Of a stretch of 64,000 bases of DNA, positions 1-8,613 are shown piece by piece. The stretch is from Flavobacteriales bacterium (GTDB lineage: Bacteria; Bacteroidota; Bacteroidia; Flavobacteriales_G; Salibacteraceae). Numbering within the stretch: position 1 is the stretch's first letter; each line of letters begins with the position of its first letter. The position numbers were made by a program, and so were the translations under genes. A model generated the notes under the pieces. That model was given only the letters and a program-made list of their open reading frames with translations. It did no database searches and was not told where the DNA came from. The stretch covers positions 61,443 to 125,442 of the forward strand of contig JABJJW010000017.1 of NCBI GenBank assembly GCA_018660685.1, written 5' to 3'.

Positions 1-110
1 CCATTGTCGGGATCGTTATAATTCCAACCTGTAATAGACGATTTTTCGTATCCACATGACACGAAAAATAAGGGAGCCAGTAACAGTGCAAAAATGCTTT
101 TTGCCTTCAT
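1..110 (-). CDS. Gliding/T9SS lipoprotein, GldJ/GldK-like (5' end only)
   Basis: Only the first 36 codons lie in the window; the gene runs off the left edge. They show a lipoprotein signal peptide with the lipobox VSC at residues 17-19, followed by YEKSSITGWNYNDPDN. A TGWxYNDPxNG stretch just after the lipidated cysteine is typical of the GldJ and GldK lipoproteins, which carry a formylglycine-enzyme-like domain and support gliding and type IX secretion. GldJ is favoured because gldJ is a common neighbour of porU in Flavobacteriales. Choosing between GldJ and GldK needs the rest of the gene. Start at ATG 108-110. Confidence 0.6.
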   Translation of the reverse strand, partial: MKAKSIFALLLAPLFFVSCGYEKSSITGWNYNDPDN

Positions 111-184
111 AGCCGTTGAGTTTTATGGCGTTATGCCAAATTTTAATGAGGAACGAAGATACGGGGGTTTTTATTATCGCGCAA

Positions 185-1144
185 TTAAAACTGCGGGCAC
201 TTCATCATCCTAAACTTGCGACGCTTTTGGCGGCAAGGGAACATCATGGTCACTGAAATCTCATGTGATCCAAGAGTTTGAGTGCTTAGGGGCGATGTAG
301 TGACATCATAACTATATCCGAATCTGAATGCTTCGGTGTACAGCCCTACCAAGAAAATCAAGGCGTCGTTCCAACGATACCAAACTCCTCCCGTAATCGG
401 ACCTTTATTTACATAAAGTCCTAAGTTGAGCTGGTCAAATTCACCTTGTCTTTGATAGATGATATTCGGAGAAATGCTTCCATCCTCCGGGTTTTCCTTG
501 TTGAGCGGGATAAGAGCCCCGCCATGAGCTGTGTATTTTCTCGGAAGCTTGCTCTCTGTATTCTTAAAGAATGATTCGTCAGGCTCAGTTAAGTGATGAG
601 CAGCAAACCCGAAGTACAGCGTTTGAGTAAATGCTAGAAATCCAGCTGAAAAATCCAGTTTGTTCACTGGAGCTTCAATTGGCGTCTCCATTGTATTGTA
701 AATGAAGCCATATCGGGCATCGATCATGTCACCAAATGTCAATTGAGACCAATCAATAGCTTTTTGATAATAAGTTGCTTGAAATCCAGCCTTGATGGAG
801 ATGTTTCGATCAATCGCCAATTGGTAGGCGTACATTCCACTGATGTGATTGGTTTGAATAACCGCAGAACCTGCTCTGTCATGATAGGCTTGCAATCCAA
901 TTCCACCACTAATTGCATCTACGTATTGATCGTAAGAAGCAGAATAGGTGACATAGTTGGAAGTTAATCCTGGCCACTGATTTCTGTAATTCAAAATGAC
1001 TCGAGGACATCTTGCAGAACCCGCAAGCGCAGGGTTCAAGTAAAGCTGGTTCGCATAGAACTGACTGAATGCCGGATCCTGAGCTTGTAAATCCATACTC
1101 AGAACACCAGTTAAAATAGCAAGAAGGAGTAATATTCTCTTCAT
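185..1144 (-). CDS. PorP/SprF-family type IX secretion membrane protein
   Basis: Predicted 319-aa outer-membrane protein. A signal peptide (MKRILLLLAIL...LQAQ) is followed by DPAFSQFYANQLYLNPALAG, the hallmark N-terminus of the PorP/SprF family; the rest looks like alternating beta-strands of a barrel. Family members work with PorK/N/L/M or help secrete particular adhesins. The open frame extends 77 codons further upstream, but the signal peptide places the start at ATG 1142-1144. Four bases before this ATG lie three exact GGTGAC units. It sits between a GldJ-like gene and the divergent porU. Bacteroidota carry many paralogues, so I cannot say whether it is the core PorP or a cargo-specific SprF-like copy. 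Confidence 0.85.
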   Translation of the reverse strand: MKRILLLLAILTGVLSMDLQAQDPAFSQFYANQLYLNPALAGSARCPRVILNYRNQWPGLTSNYVTYSASYDQYVDAISGGIGLQAYHDRAGSAVIQTNHISGMYAYQLAIDRNISIKAGFQATYYQKAIDWSQLTFGDMIDARYGFIYNTMETPIEAPVNKLDFSAGFLAFTQTLYFGFAAHHLTEPDESFFKNTESKLPRKYTAHGGALIPLNKENPEDGSISPNIIYQRQGEFDQLNLGLYVNKGPITGGVWYRWNDALIFLVGLYTEAFRFGYSYDVTTSPLSTQTLGSHEISVTMMFPCRQKRRKFRMMKCPQF

Positions 1145-1148
1145 CGTC

Positions 1149-1166
1149 GTCACCGTCACCGTCACC
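1149..1166 (-). repeat. Three tandem GGTGAC hexamers in the leader of the PorP-like gene
   Basis: On the minus strand the leader reads GGTGAC three times without mismatch, followed by GACG and then the ATG at 1144. The array covers the region where a ribosome would bind. A change in copy number would move upstream elements in 6-nt steps without changing the reading frame. Variation is not shown by this single sequence. Confidence 0.6.
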
Positions 1167-1280
1167 GAATCGGCAATATTACGAATATATTCACCCCACA
1201 AACCTTTCAACACTTTCATTCGTTTTGTCTCTAGCAATATCTTTTCTAGTGAGCCGTTCTTTACGACGTAAAAAGGATGA

Positions 1281-1288
1281 CAAATATA
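1281..1288 (-). promoter_or_regulatory. Candidate Bacteroidota promoter -7 box for the PorP-like gene
   Basis: The minus strand reads TATATTTG, an exact match to the TAnnTTTG -7 box of the Bacteroidota primary sigma factor. A TTG lies 26 nt upstream of it (CAA at 1315-1317 on the plus strand), wider than the usual spacing of about 20. The implied leader is roughly 130 nt and would contain the GGTGAC repeat. Confidence 0.35.
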
Positions 1289-1331
1289 ACTACAAAAACC
1301 ATTGATTTGTCGAACAATTGGAACGGTTGAT

Positions 1332-4300
1332 ATGAGATTCACCCTCTTGATATTCATTTTTTGCACCTTGAGCATGGCCTCGGCTTTGGCTCAATCGAAG
1401 TCCTCTGAAGCAGCTAGGGTTGCTGAAAACAAGGATGTTAGATCTGACGCTGTGGCGGCCGATTTCACTCTAGAATGGACAAATCCTAAAACGCACAATG
1501 GACTCGATGGGACAGTCATCAATCAAGTATATTTTGAAGGTGCTGGCCTCAAAGGCCCAAAGATGATCCCATATTTCGTGGATCGTATCCGTTGTGCACA
1601 ACCTACTTCTGCTCTTGTTGTTCAGATTTCAAATTCAATAATAGAAAAGGTATCACAGGAAGAAGCAGTCTTGATAGATGGTGTAAGTATTTCAAATGAT
1701 TTTCAAGTTAGCTCAATAGTTAGGTCAGCTGGTGAGGAGCGGATAGGAGTCATTACAGTTGTTCCTCTAAGAAAAACTTCTACCGGCGTGGAACGGTTGG
1801 TATCGTTCGATTTAGATGTTACAGAAGTGGAAGGAAGTTCAAGAGGAGGACGAAGCAATTCCTGGAAGGACAACAGTGTGCTCAACTCAGGATCATGGTA
1901 CAAGATCGGAACGGCAGAGGATGGCATTTACAAAGTGACTCAGTCTTATATAAAATCCTTGGGCATCGATGTCAACGGACTCACGAGTAATCGGATTCGA
2001 TTGTTCGGGACGAAAGGAGGAACGCTTCCAAAAGAGAACATTGAAGTGCGACCTGATGATCTGGATGAAATGTCAATATCAGTTGTTGATGGGAATGATG
2101 GTTCGTTTGACAAGGGTGATTATTTCTTGTTTTTTGGCGAGGATCAAGTTACATGGACTTATTTCAATGAACAGTACAAACATGATTTGAACCCCTATGC
2201 TGATACGGTCTATTACTTTTTAACGGTTGACGATGTTGGGGGCGCTCCAAATCGTATTTCTAACAACTCAGTGAGTGGTTCGTCCACTACCATCAGCCAT
2301 TATGATTACTATGCATTTCATGAAGAAGAGTCAGCCAACCTAATTAAGTCAGGCAGAAAGTGGTACGGTGAGCAGCTTGGAATAGTGCCGTCCCTCGACT
2401 TTGGGTTTACTGTCCCTGAAATTGATGTTAATTCAAATGCCAAGGTTATTTCAAAATTCGTTGGCCGCTCGGTTAATAAGAATGGCACAAGCATGAGAAT
2501 GGCCTTGCCCAATCAGGGAAGTGAATCGAAGTCATTCGAATTTAATTCTGTTGGTAATTACTACGGTGCGCTCCATGCAAGAGAAGGGCAATTGTCAATT
2601 TCTGTGAAACCAACCAGCGGGAACATGTTGACAAAACTTGAATTTGATCGGTCGGCTAATACGCAAGCACAGGCGTGGATTGACTATGTAGAAATCAACG
2701 CAAGGAGAAAACTGTCATTCTTAAGTCCGTTTATGAGTTTCAGGGATGCCCAATCTATAGAGGATGGACAAATCGGGACGTTTCAGTTGAGCTCTACAGA
2801 GAATGTGGAGGTCTGGGATGTGACGACTAATTCAAATATTCAAAGAATGGTTCTCAGTGGAGGAGTAGTAAACGGCTTCGAGTTCGATGGCGATTTATCC
2901 GTTCTCAGAGAATACGTTGCTTTTAATCCTGAATCGGCTCTGACGCCCGTGAAAGGGCGGGCTGTAAGCAATCAAAACCTACACGCGCTAGCAAACATTG
3001 AGTACGTTATCGTTGCACATCCTGCTTTTCTTCCACAAGCGGAGAGACTTGCAGAATTTCACGAGGTCAACGATGGGCTGACATATGCAGTTATCACACC
3101 AGCGCAGATATATAATGAATTCTCAGGAGGCGCACAAGATGTTACCGCAATCAAGGAATTCATGCGCATGCTCTATCACGAGGCCGATTCTTCAAGTGGA
3201 TTAAAGCCCAGGTACCTCCTGCTTTTTGGCGATGGATCTTATGATTATAAGGACAGAGTGAGCGGGAATTCAAATTTTGTACCGACGTATCAAACTAAAA
3301 ATAGCCTCACGCCCACGGGCTCTATAGCCACTGATGATTATTATGGCTTGATGGATGACGATGAAGGTGAGGGTAATGCTGACTTTCTCGATTTTGGAAT
3401 CGGAAGGTTAACCGTTCGTTCGAAAAAGGAAGCAGATGACGTACTCAATAAGATTATCAACTACGCTGACAATTCTCGAACTTTTGGTGAATGGAGAAAT
3501 TGGGTGGCCTATGTAGCGGATGATGCTGATCCCGGTGATGGCCACACATTTATGAGAGACTGTGATGGATTGGCAGATTTGATCAACGATGCCGCTTCCG
3601 AATACAACATTTCTAAATTATACATGGATTCATATCGCCAAGAAACTGGATCAGGAGGAGAGCGATATCCAGAAGGTTCAGCGGCAATAACCCAACAAAT
3701 GGAGAAAGGCGCTCTGATGATGTACTACATCGGACATGGCGGCGAACTTGGCTGGGCACATGAACGAATTCTTGAAGTCTCTGCTATCAACAAATGGGAA
3801 AATTTGGATAATCTACCATTGCTAATAACAGCGACCTGTGAGTTTTCACGATTTGACGATCCGCGAAGAACTTCAGCAGGTGAGTATGCTTTGCTTAATC
3901 CAAGCGGTGGAAGCATTGCTCTATTGAGCACAACAAGAGCCGTGTACGCCAGCCCTAATTTGACCTTGAGTACCGAATTTACTTTGAGTGCTTTTGATAA
4001 AATCGGTTCTGAGTGGCCTACTCTCGGTGAAATCATGATGCTGACAAAGGTCAATACACTCGACACAAATTTGAACGCGGCACTGAACAGTAGAACATTT
4101 GCCCTTCTAGGAGATCCGGCGCTGAGACTTGCATATCCAGAGCTCTCTATTGTAATAACGGATATGCCTGATACAGTCAAAGCGTTGGACAAAGTAAAAG
4201 TGAAAGGTTTTGTGGCTGATTTCGACGGCAGTGTCATGGAGTCGTTCAATGGTTTAGCATATCCCACTGTGTTTGATAAAATTGATGATTTGCAAACGTT

Positions 4301-5195
4301 AAATAACGATGGGGTTGGTGTTTACGATTATAAAGAACAACGTAGTCTGGTATTCAAGGGGAAGTCGAGCGTGATCAACGGAGAGTTCGAATTTGAATTC
4401 GTCGTTCCAAAAGATATAAAACGGCCTTACGGATTTGGCAAGGTGAGCCTCTATGCAGAAAACGGAACTATTGACGCCAATGGCGCTTACAGCGATTTTG
4501 TGATCGGTGGCCTATCAGATAATCCAATTGTCGATGAGGAAGGGCCACAGATCGATCTATATATGAACGACAACAAATTCATTTTTGGTGGCTTAACTGA
4601 TGAAAATCCAGATCTGTACGCCGAAGTTTGGGATGACAATGGAATCAATATGGTTGGAACCGGGATTGGACATGACATCACTGCGGTTTTGGATAAGAAT
4701 ACCTCCCACACACTTGTGTTGAATGATTACTATGAGGCCAATGTCGATTCCTATCAAGGAGGAAAGGTGATCTACCCATTCAACGAATTGCAAGAGGGAA
4801 AGCATTCACTCAGGCTTCAATTGTGGGATGTGAACAACAATCCGGCAGATGCATTTACCGAGTTCGTAGTCGCGAATAGTGAGGACTTAGCTCTGGAACA
4901 TGTGCTGAACTATCCCAATCCATTCACGACCAATACCGATTTCTATTTTGAGCATAACAAACCAGGTCAAAATTTGGATGTTCGCATTGAAGTATTCACA
5001 GTCTCAGGAAAACTGGTAAAGACATTAGATGGGCAATTTATCTCTGATGGATTTCGAGTTGGACCAATTAATTGGAACGGTCTGGATGAGTACAATGATC
5101 TATTAGGAAAGGGAGTGTATCTCTATAAAGTAAAAGTAAAAACCCAATTAGGCGAGGTAGCTGAAACCTATGAGCGATTAGTCTTGTTAAATTAA
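1332..5195 (+). CDS. porU: Type IX secretion system sortase PorU (gingipain-like C25 peptidase)
   Basis: 1287-aa secreted protein. PorU is the cell-surface sortase-like enzyme that removes the C-terminal signal of T9SS cargo and joins the cargo to lipopolysaccharide. A signal peptide (MRFTLLIF...ALAQ) opens the protein. The C25/gingipain domain occupies the middle, with catalytic His in YYIGHGGELGWAHE (about residue 802) and catalytic Cys in TATCEFSRFDDP (about residue 836). The C-terminus carries YPNPF and a FlgD/T9SS-like beta-sandwich (about residues 1195-1287). The frame opens 30 nt earlier at a TTG-type region, but the signal peptide begins at ATG 1332. porV follows 76 nt downstream, the conserved pairing of the attachment complex. 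Confidence 0.95.
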   Translation: MRFTLLIFIFCTLSMASALAQSKSSEAARVAENKDVRSDAVAADFTLEWTNPKTHNGLDGTVINQVYFEGAGLKGPKMIPYFVDRIRCAQPTSALVVQISNSIIEKVSQEEAVLIDGVSISNDFQVSSIVRSAGEERIGVITVVPLRKTSTGVERLVSFDLDVTEVEGSSRGGRSNSWKDNSVLNSGSWYKIGTAEDGIYKVTQSYIKSLGIDVNGLTSNRIRLFGTKGGTLPKENIEVRPDDLDEMSISVVDGNDGSFDKGDYFLFFGEDQVTWTYFNEQYKHDLNPYADTVYYFLTVDDVGGAPNRISNNSVSGSSTTISHYDYYAFHEEESANLIKSGRKWYGEQLGIVPSLDFGFTVPEIDVNSNAKVISKFVGRSVNKNGTSMRMALPNQGSESKSFEFNSVGNYYGALHAREGQLSISVKPTSGNMLTKLEFDRSANTQAQAWIDYVEINARRKLSFLSPFMSFRDAQSIEDGQIGTFQLSSTENVEVWDVTTNSNIQRMVLSGGVVNGFEFDGDLSVLREYVAFNPESALTPVKGRAVSNQNLHALANIEYVIVAHPAFLPQAERLAEFHEVNDGLTYAVITPAQIYNEFSGGAQDVTAIKEFMRMLYHEADSSSGLKPRYLLLFGDGSYDYKDRVSGNSNFVPTYQTKNSLTPTGSIATDDYYGLMDDDEGEGNADFLDFGIGRLTVRSKKEADDVLNKIINYADNSRTFGEWRNWVAYVADDADPGDGHTFMRDCDGLADLINDAASEYNISKLYMDSYRQETGSGGERYPEGSAAITQQMEKGALMMYYIGHGGELGWAHERILEVSAINKWENLDNLPLLITATCEFSRFDDPRRTSAGEYALLNPSGGSIALLSTTRAVYASPNLTLSTEFTLSAFDKIGSEWPTLGEIMMLTKVNTLDTNLNAALNSRTFALLGDPALRLAYPELSIVITDMPDTVKALDKVKVKGFVADFDGSVMESFNGLAYPTVFDKIDDLQTLNNDGVGVYDYKEQRSLVFKGKSSVINGEFEFEFVVPKDIKRPYGFGKVSLYAENGTIDANGAYSDFVIGGLSDNPIVDEEGPQIDLYMNDNKFIFGGLTDENPDLYAEVWDDNGINMVGTGIGHDITAVLDKNTSHTLVLNDYYEANVDSYQGGKVIYPFNELQEGKHSLRLQLWDVNNNPADAFTEFVVANSEDLALEHVLNYPNPFTTNTDFYFEHNKPGQNLDVRIEVFTVSGKLVKTLDGQFISDGFRVGPINWNGLDEYNDLLGKGVYLYKVKVKTQLGEVAETYERLVLLN

Positions 5196-5211
5196 TCGCT
5201 TACTTAATGGC

Positions 5212-5219
5212 TATATTTG
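5212..5219 (+). promoter_or_regulatory. Candidate promoter -7 box upstream of porV
   Basis: TATATTTG matches TAnnTTTG exactly, in the 76-nt gap between porU and porV. A TTG lies 25 nt upstream at 5184-5186, at the far end of accepted spacing. The expected leader is about 45 nt. It would let porV and the following genes be transcribed separately from porU. Confidence 0.4.
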
Positions 5220-5271
5220 CCGTCCTTTAAAGAAGAGTGCGTATTACACAATTCTACCCACGAGATTGAAT

Positions 5272-6558
5272 ATGAGAATTAAAGAGTTAGCAGCAAGTAT
5301 ATTGATGCTTGGATTGCTTCAGAATGGGTTAGCACAGAATGGAGCTAGGGATTGGTTGCTCCAGTTGAATACAATTACGACTGCGGTGCCATTTTTAATC
5401 ATTAATCCAGAAACACGCGGTGGTGGTATGGGTGATGTTGGTGTGGCTACATCACCAGATGGTGCTTCGATGCATTGGAATCCTGCTAAGTATGCCTTTA
5501 TTGAGGATCGAGGTGGAGTTTCCATTAGTTACACGCCATGGTTAAGAGCCTTGGTTCCGGATATTTCAATTAGCTATTTGGCGGGCTACTACAAACTCGA
5601 TAGAATGAGTGCAGTAGCTGGAACACTCCGATATTTTTCTCTGGGTAATATTCAGTTTACTGATCAATTTGGAAACAATACGGTGCAGTTCACTCCCAAT
5701 GAATTTGCTCTTGATGCCGCTTACTCAAGAAAATTATCAAACACATTGTCTGGAGGTTTGGCTGCGCGATACATCAATTCAAATTTAACAGGCGGCCAAC
5801 AAGTTGCAGGAGCAACGTCAAAGCCAGGTCGAACATTTGCCGTTGATCTATCAGTCTACTATGAAAATGACAATGTGACCATGTTTAATAAGGATGCGAC
5901 CATCGCGTGGGGTGCGTCGATTTCAAACCTGGGCGCTAAAATTTCCTATACGGATGCTACTCGCCGTGACTTTCTCCCGATTAATCTTCGGATGGGACCG
6001 AGAGTAACATGGGACATAGATGAATACAACTCCTTCACGCTGTCTTTCGACTTGAACAAATACTTGGTTCCAACCTTTCCGATTTACGTAATTGACACAG
6101 CTACCAATCAGCCACTTGAAGACGAAAACGGAAACTTGGTGATTGCATCGGGTAAAGATCCGGACCGGCCTGTACCAACTGCTGTCTTTACATCTTTCTA
6201 TGATGCTCCAGGTCTTGTTACGCAAGACTTAAATGGGAATGTCAGCGTGGAATCAGGATCTGTTTTTGGTGAAGAATTAAGGGAAATCAATTTCGGAATT
6301 GGAGCAGAATACTGGTACGACAAGCAGTTTGCTGCACGATTCGGATATTTCTGGGAGCACCTCACTAAGGGGAATCGCAAATTCGTTACCCTCGGGGCTG
6401 GTCTTCGACTTAACGTTTTTGGTCTTGACTTCAGCTATTTGGTTCCTACATACTTCAACCGAAGAACTCAGCTCCAAACTTCACCTTTGGCTAACACCCT
6501 GCGATTTACATTGACTTTCAATTTCGCAGAAGCAATGGCCAAGGAAAACACCGAATGA
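5272..6558 (+). CDS. porV: Type IX secretion system outer-membrane protein PorV (LptO)
   Basis: 428-aa outer-membrane barrel protein of the FadL/PorV type. PorV collects cargo leaving the T9SS translocon and delivers it to PorU. After the signal peptide (MRIKELAASILML...LAQ) comes FLIINPETRGGGMGDVGVAT and ASMHWNPAKYAF, both characteristic of PorV. The C-terminus ends in NTLRFTLTFNF, a beta-barrel end strand. ATG 5272 is preferred over the in-frame TTG at 5266. The gene directly follows porU, and its last four bases (ATGA) overlap the start of ispF, so translation is probably coupled. Confidence 0.94.
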   Translation: MRIKELAASILMLGLLQNGLAQNGARDWLLQLNTITTAVPFLIINPETRGGGMGDVGVATSPDGASMHWNPAKYAFIEDRGGVSISYTPWLRALVPDISISYLAGYYKLDRMSAVAGTLRYFSLGNIQFTDQFGNNTVQFTPNEFALDAAYSRKLSNTLSGGLAARYINSNLTGGQQVAGATSKPGRTFAVDLSVYYENDNVTMFNKDATIAWGASISNLGAKISYTDATRRDFLPINLRMGPRVTWDIDEYNSFTLSFDLNKYLVPTFPIYVIDTATNQPLEDENGNLVIASGKDPDRPVPTAVFTSFYDAPGLVTQDLNGNVSVESGSVFGEELREINFGIGAEYWYDKQFAARFGYFWEHLTKGNRKFVTLGAGLRLNVFGLDFSYLVPTYFNRRTQLQTSPLANTLRFTLTFNFAEAMAKENTE

Positions 6559-7040
6559 AAATCAGAGTAGGTTTTGGCTACGATGTGCATCAGCTCAAAG
6601 AGGGCAGAAGTTGTCGTCTTGGCGGTGTATTATTCGAGTCAGATCTTGGCCCAGATGGGCATTCAGATGCAGATGTGTTGCTTCATGCTGTGTGCGACGC
6701 GATTCTCGGAGCAGCTGGCCTAAGAGATATCGGATTTCACTTCCCTAATACGGATGATTCATTTAAAGGAGCCGACAGCCGAGACTTGCTGGACGAGGTC
6801 GTGATTCTGATGACAGAAAAAGGTTGGACAATTGGTAACATAGATGCCACCCTTGTTTCAGAGGTTCCGAAGATTTCACCAAAAATTCAAGAGATTAAGG
6901 AGAGCATTGCAAGTAGATGCAATATTGAGCCAGATGATGTGGGTGTGAAGGCAACCACATCCGAGAAACTAGGTTTCGTTGGCAAAAAAGAAGGGATAGA
7001 AGCATACGCTGTTGTCCTGATCAATTCGACGAATGGCTAA
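6555..7040 (+). CDS. ispF: 2-C-methyl-D-erythritol 2,4-cyclodiphosphate synthase
   Basis: 161 aa, normal for IspF (E. coli 159). It cyclises 4-diphosphocytidyl-methylerythritol 2-phosphate, releasing CMP, in the MEP isoprenoid pathway. The zinc-site residues are visible: Asp10 and His12 in GYDVHQL, and the GHSDADVLLHAVCDAILGA helix. KATTSEKLGFVGKKEGI near the C-terminus is the conserved CDP-binding segment. It overlaps porV by 4 nt and cdd by 8 nt. Its place in a T9SS operon is probably a chance linkage. ispG of the same pathway lies at 29.6 kb. Confidence 0.96.
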   Translation: MKIRVGFGYDVHQLKEGRSCRLGGVLFESDLGPDGHSDADVLLHAVCDAILGAAGLRDIGFHFPNTDDSFKGADSRDLLDEVVILMTEKGWTIGNIDATLVSEVPKISPKIQEIKESIASRCNIEPDDVGVKATTSEKLGFVGKKEGIEAYAVVLINSTNG

Positions 7041-7524
7041 GACCAGAACGATATCATTTGAATACAATGAGCTCGAATCAGTTTCTGAGCTGAGTGAACA
7101 CAAAAGGTCGTTGATTGAAAAAGCTCAAGAAGCCTGCAATCTTGCATATGCACCCTATTCTCAATTTAGGGTAGGAGCCGCAATCCTTCTTGAAAATGGA
7201 TCAGTTGTGGTTGGTTCGAATAAAGAGAACGCATCTTTTCCGGCCGGTACTTGTGCAGAACGAAACACAATTGGGACCGCTTCAGATCTTCATCCTGGTG
7301 AGACCATAACATCGATGGCCATCGCAAGTTCCTCAGATATTCTTCTAACCGATGAAATATTAGCGCCCTGCGGTATCTGCAGACAAGTTATGTGTGAATC
7401 AGAGAACAATCAGAGGACGCCAATAGAGCTGCTGGTTCTGATGCCCTCTGGCAAAGTTTTGCAACTCGATTCGGTCTCCCAGATTTTGCCTTTTCATTTC
7501 AATCCATCCAACCTGAAAAAATAG
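7033..7524 (+). CDS. cdd: Cytidine deaminase
   Basis: 163 aa. Hydrolytic deamination of cytidine and deoxycytidine to uridine forms in pyrimidine salvage, in the cytoplasm. The zinc and catalytic motifs are intact: TCAERNT (Cys ligand plus the proton-shuttling Glu) and PCGICRQVMCE (two Cys ligands). The substrate-binding segment YAPYSQFRVGAAILLENG is also present. The short N-terminal extension of about 25 residues is normal for Bacteroidota. The porV-cdd-pdhA neighbourhood is conserved in flavobacteria; here ispF is inserted between porV and cdd. Confidence 0.95.
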   Translation: MAKTRTISFEYNELESVSELSEHKRSLIEKAQEACNLAYAPYSQFRVGAAILLENGSVVVGSNKENASFPAGTCAERNTIGTASDLHPGETITSMAIASSSDILLTDEILAPCGICRQVMCESENNQRTPIELLVLMPSGKVLQLDSVSQILPFHFNPSNLKK

Positions 7525-7561
7525 GCTTGAACTTGTAGGTCCATCCATCAGTCTCAAGTTA

Positions 7562-7569
7562 TATTTTTG
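7562..7569 (+). promoter_or_regulatory. Candidate promoter -7 box upstream of pdhA
   Basis: TATTTTTG matches TAnnTTTG exactly and sits in the 66-nt gap after cdd, 21 nt before the pdhA ATG. A TTG occurs 26 nt upstream (7533-7535). The leader would be only about 15 nt. Confidence 0.35.
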
Positions 7570-7590
7570 CCTTCCTATTTAAGAACGACT

Positions 7591-8604
7591 ATGGCCAAGA
7601 AAAGCCCAGCTAAGAAGCCAGCATACACTAAAAGTCAATACCTGAAATGGTATCAGGATATGCTTTTGATTAGAAGGTTCGAAGAATCTTGTGGGAATCT
7701 ATATCTCCAACAAAAGTTTGGTGGATTTTGTCATCTCTACATAGGCCAAGAGGCGATAGCCGCTGGGTTTGCTTCAGCGATGATAAAGGGAGATAAGATC
7801 ATCACTGCGTATCGAGATCATGCGCACCCCCTAGCATTAGGCATGGATCCAAATACCGTTATGGCAGAGCTGTATGGTAAAACAACTGGTAGCAGTAAAG
7901 GGAAAGGTGGTTCGATGCATATGTTCGACAAGGACCTAAATATGATGGGTGGCCATGGAATTGTTGGTGCTCAAATACCAATGGGCGCTGGAATCGCATT
8001 TGCTGAAAAGTATAATGGGACTAAGAATGTTTGTATGACCTTTATGGGGGATGGGGCTGTTCGGCAAGGCGCTCTTCATGAGACATTTAACATGGCAATG
8101 CTGTGGAAATTGCCCGTTGTATTCATCATAGAAAATAACAACTACGCGATGGGAACATCGATTGAACGGACCACGAACGTTACGGATCTTTCGAAGCTCG
8201 GATTGAGCTATGACTTGCCAGGAGAGTCGGTAGATGGCATGAGAGTAGAGTCGGTTCATGAAGCCATTCAGAAAGCTGCTAATCATTGCCGCGATGGCAA
8301 AGGGCCTTACTTATTAGATATTCGTACCTACCGGTATAAAGGGCACTCTATGAGCGACCCTCAGAAGTACCGTACCAAAGAAGAAGTCAATGAGTACAAG
8401 AACCAAGATCCAATTTCTCAAGTGCTAAAGACAATTAAGGGTCAGGGTTGGTTGACTGAAAAGCAAATCGAGAATATCGATTCGAAAGTCAAACAACGAG
8501 TTCAGGATTCCGTGACCTTCGCAGAAGAGTCGCCATTGGCAACAGAAGATGAGCTATTCAAAGATGTTTACATGCAAGAAGATTACCCGTACATAACCAA
8601 CTAA
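7591..8604 (+). CDS. pdhA: Pyruvate dehydrogenase E1 component, alpha subunit
   Basis: 337-aa thiamine-diphosphate-dependent E1 alpha subunit, which decarboxylates pyruvate and passes the acetyl group to lipoyl-E2. The thiamine diphosphate/Mg motif is clear: GDGAVRQG followed by IIENNNYAMG. The phosphorylation-loop-like RYKGHSMSDPQKYRTKEEV and the N-terminal YQDMLLIRRFEE also fit. ATG 7591 is preferred to the in-frame TTG at 7567 because MAKKSPAKK is a usual start for this group. pdhC follows after 9 nt. The beta subunit gene is not in the window, as is usual in flavobacteria. Confidence 0.95.
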   Translation: MAKKSPAKKPAYTKSQYLKWYQDMLLIRRFEESCGNLYLQQKFGGFCHLYIGQEAIAAGFASAMIKGDKIITAYRDHAHPLALGMDPNTVMAELYGKTTGSSKGKGGSMHMFDKDLNMMGGHGIVGAQIPMGAGIAFAEKYNGTKNVCMTFMGDGAVRQGALHETFNMAMLWKLPVVFIIENNNYAMGTSIERTTNVTDLSKLGLSYDLPGESVDGMRVESVHEAIQKAANHCRDGKGPYLLDIRTYRYKGHSMSDPQKYRTKEEVNEYKNQDPISQVLKTIKGQGWLTEKQIENIDSKVKQRVQDSVTFAEESPLATEDELFKDVYMQEDYPYITN

Positions 8605-8613
8605 GAAGAAAGT

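Noticed and set aside
3725..4267. Open frame of 180 codons antisense to porU
   Set aside because: Covers the catalytic His/Cys region of PorU on the other strand; Ser/Leu-rich composition typical of a shadow frame.
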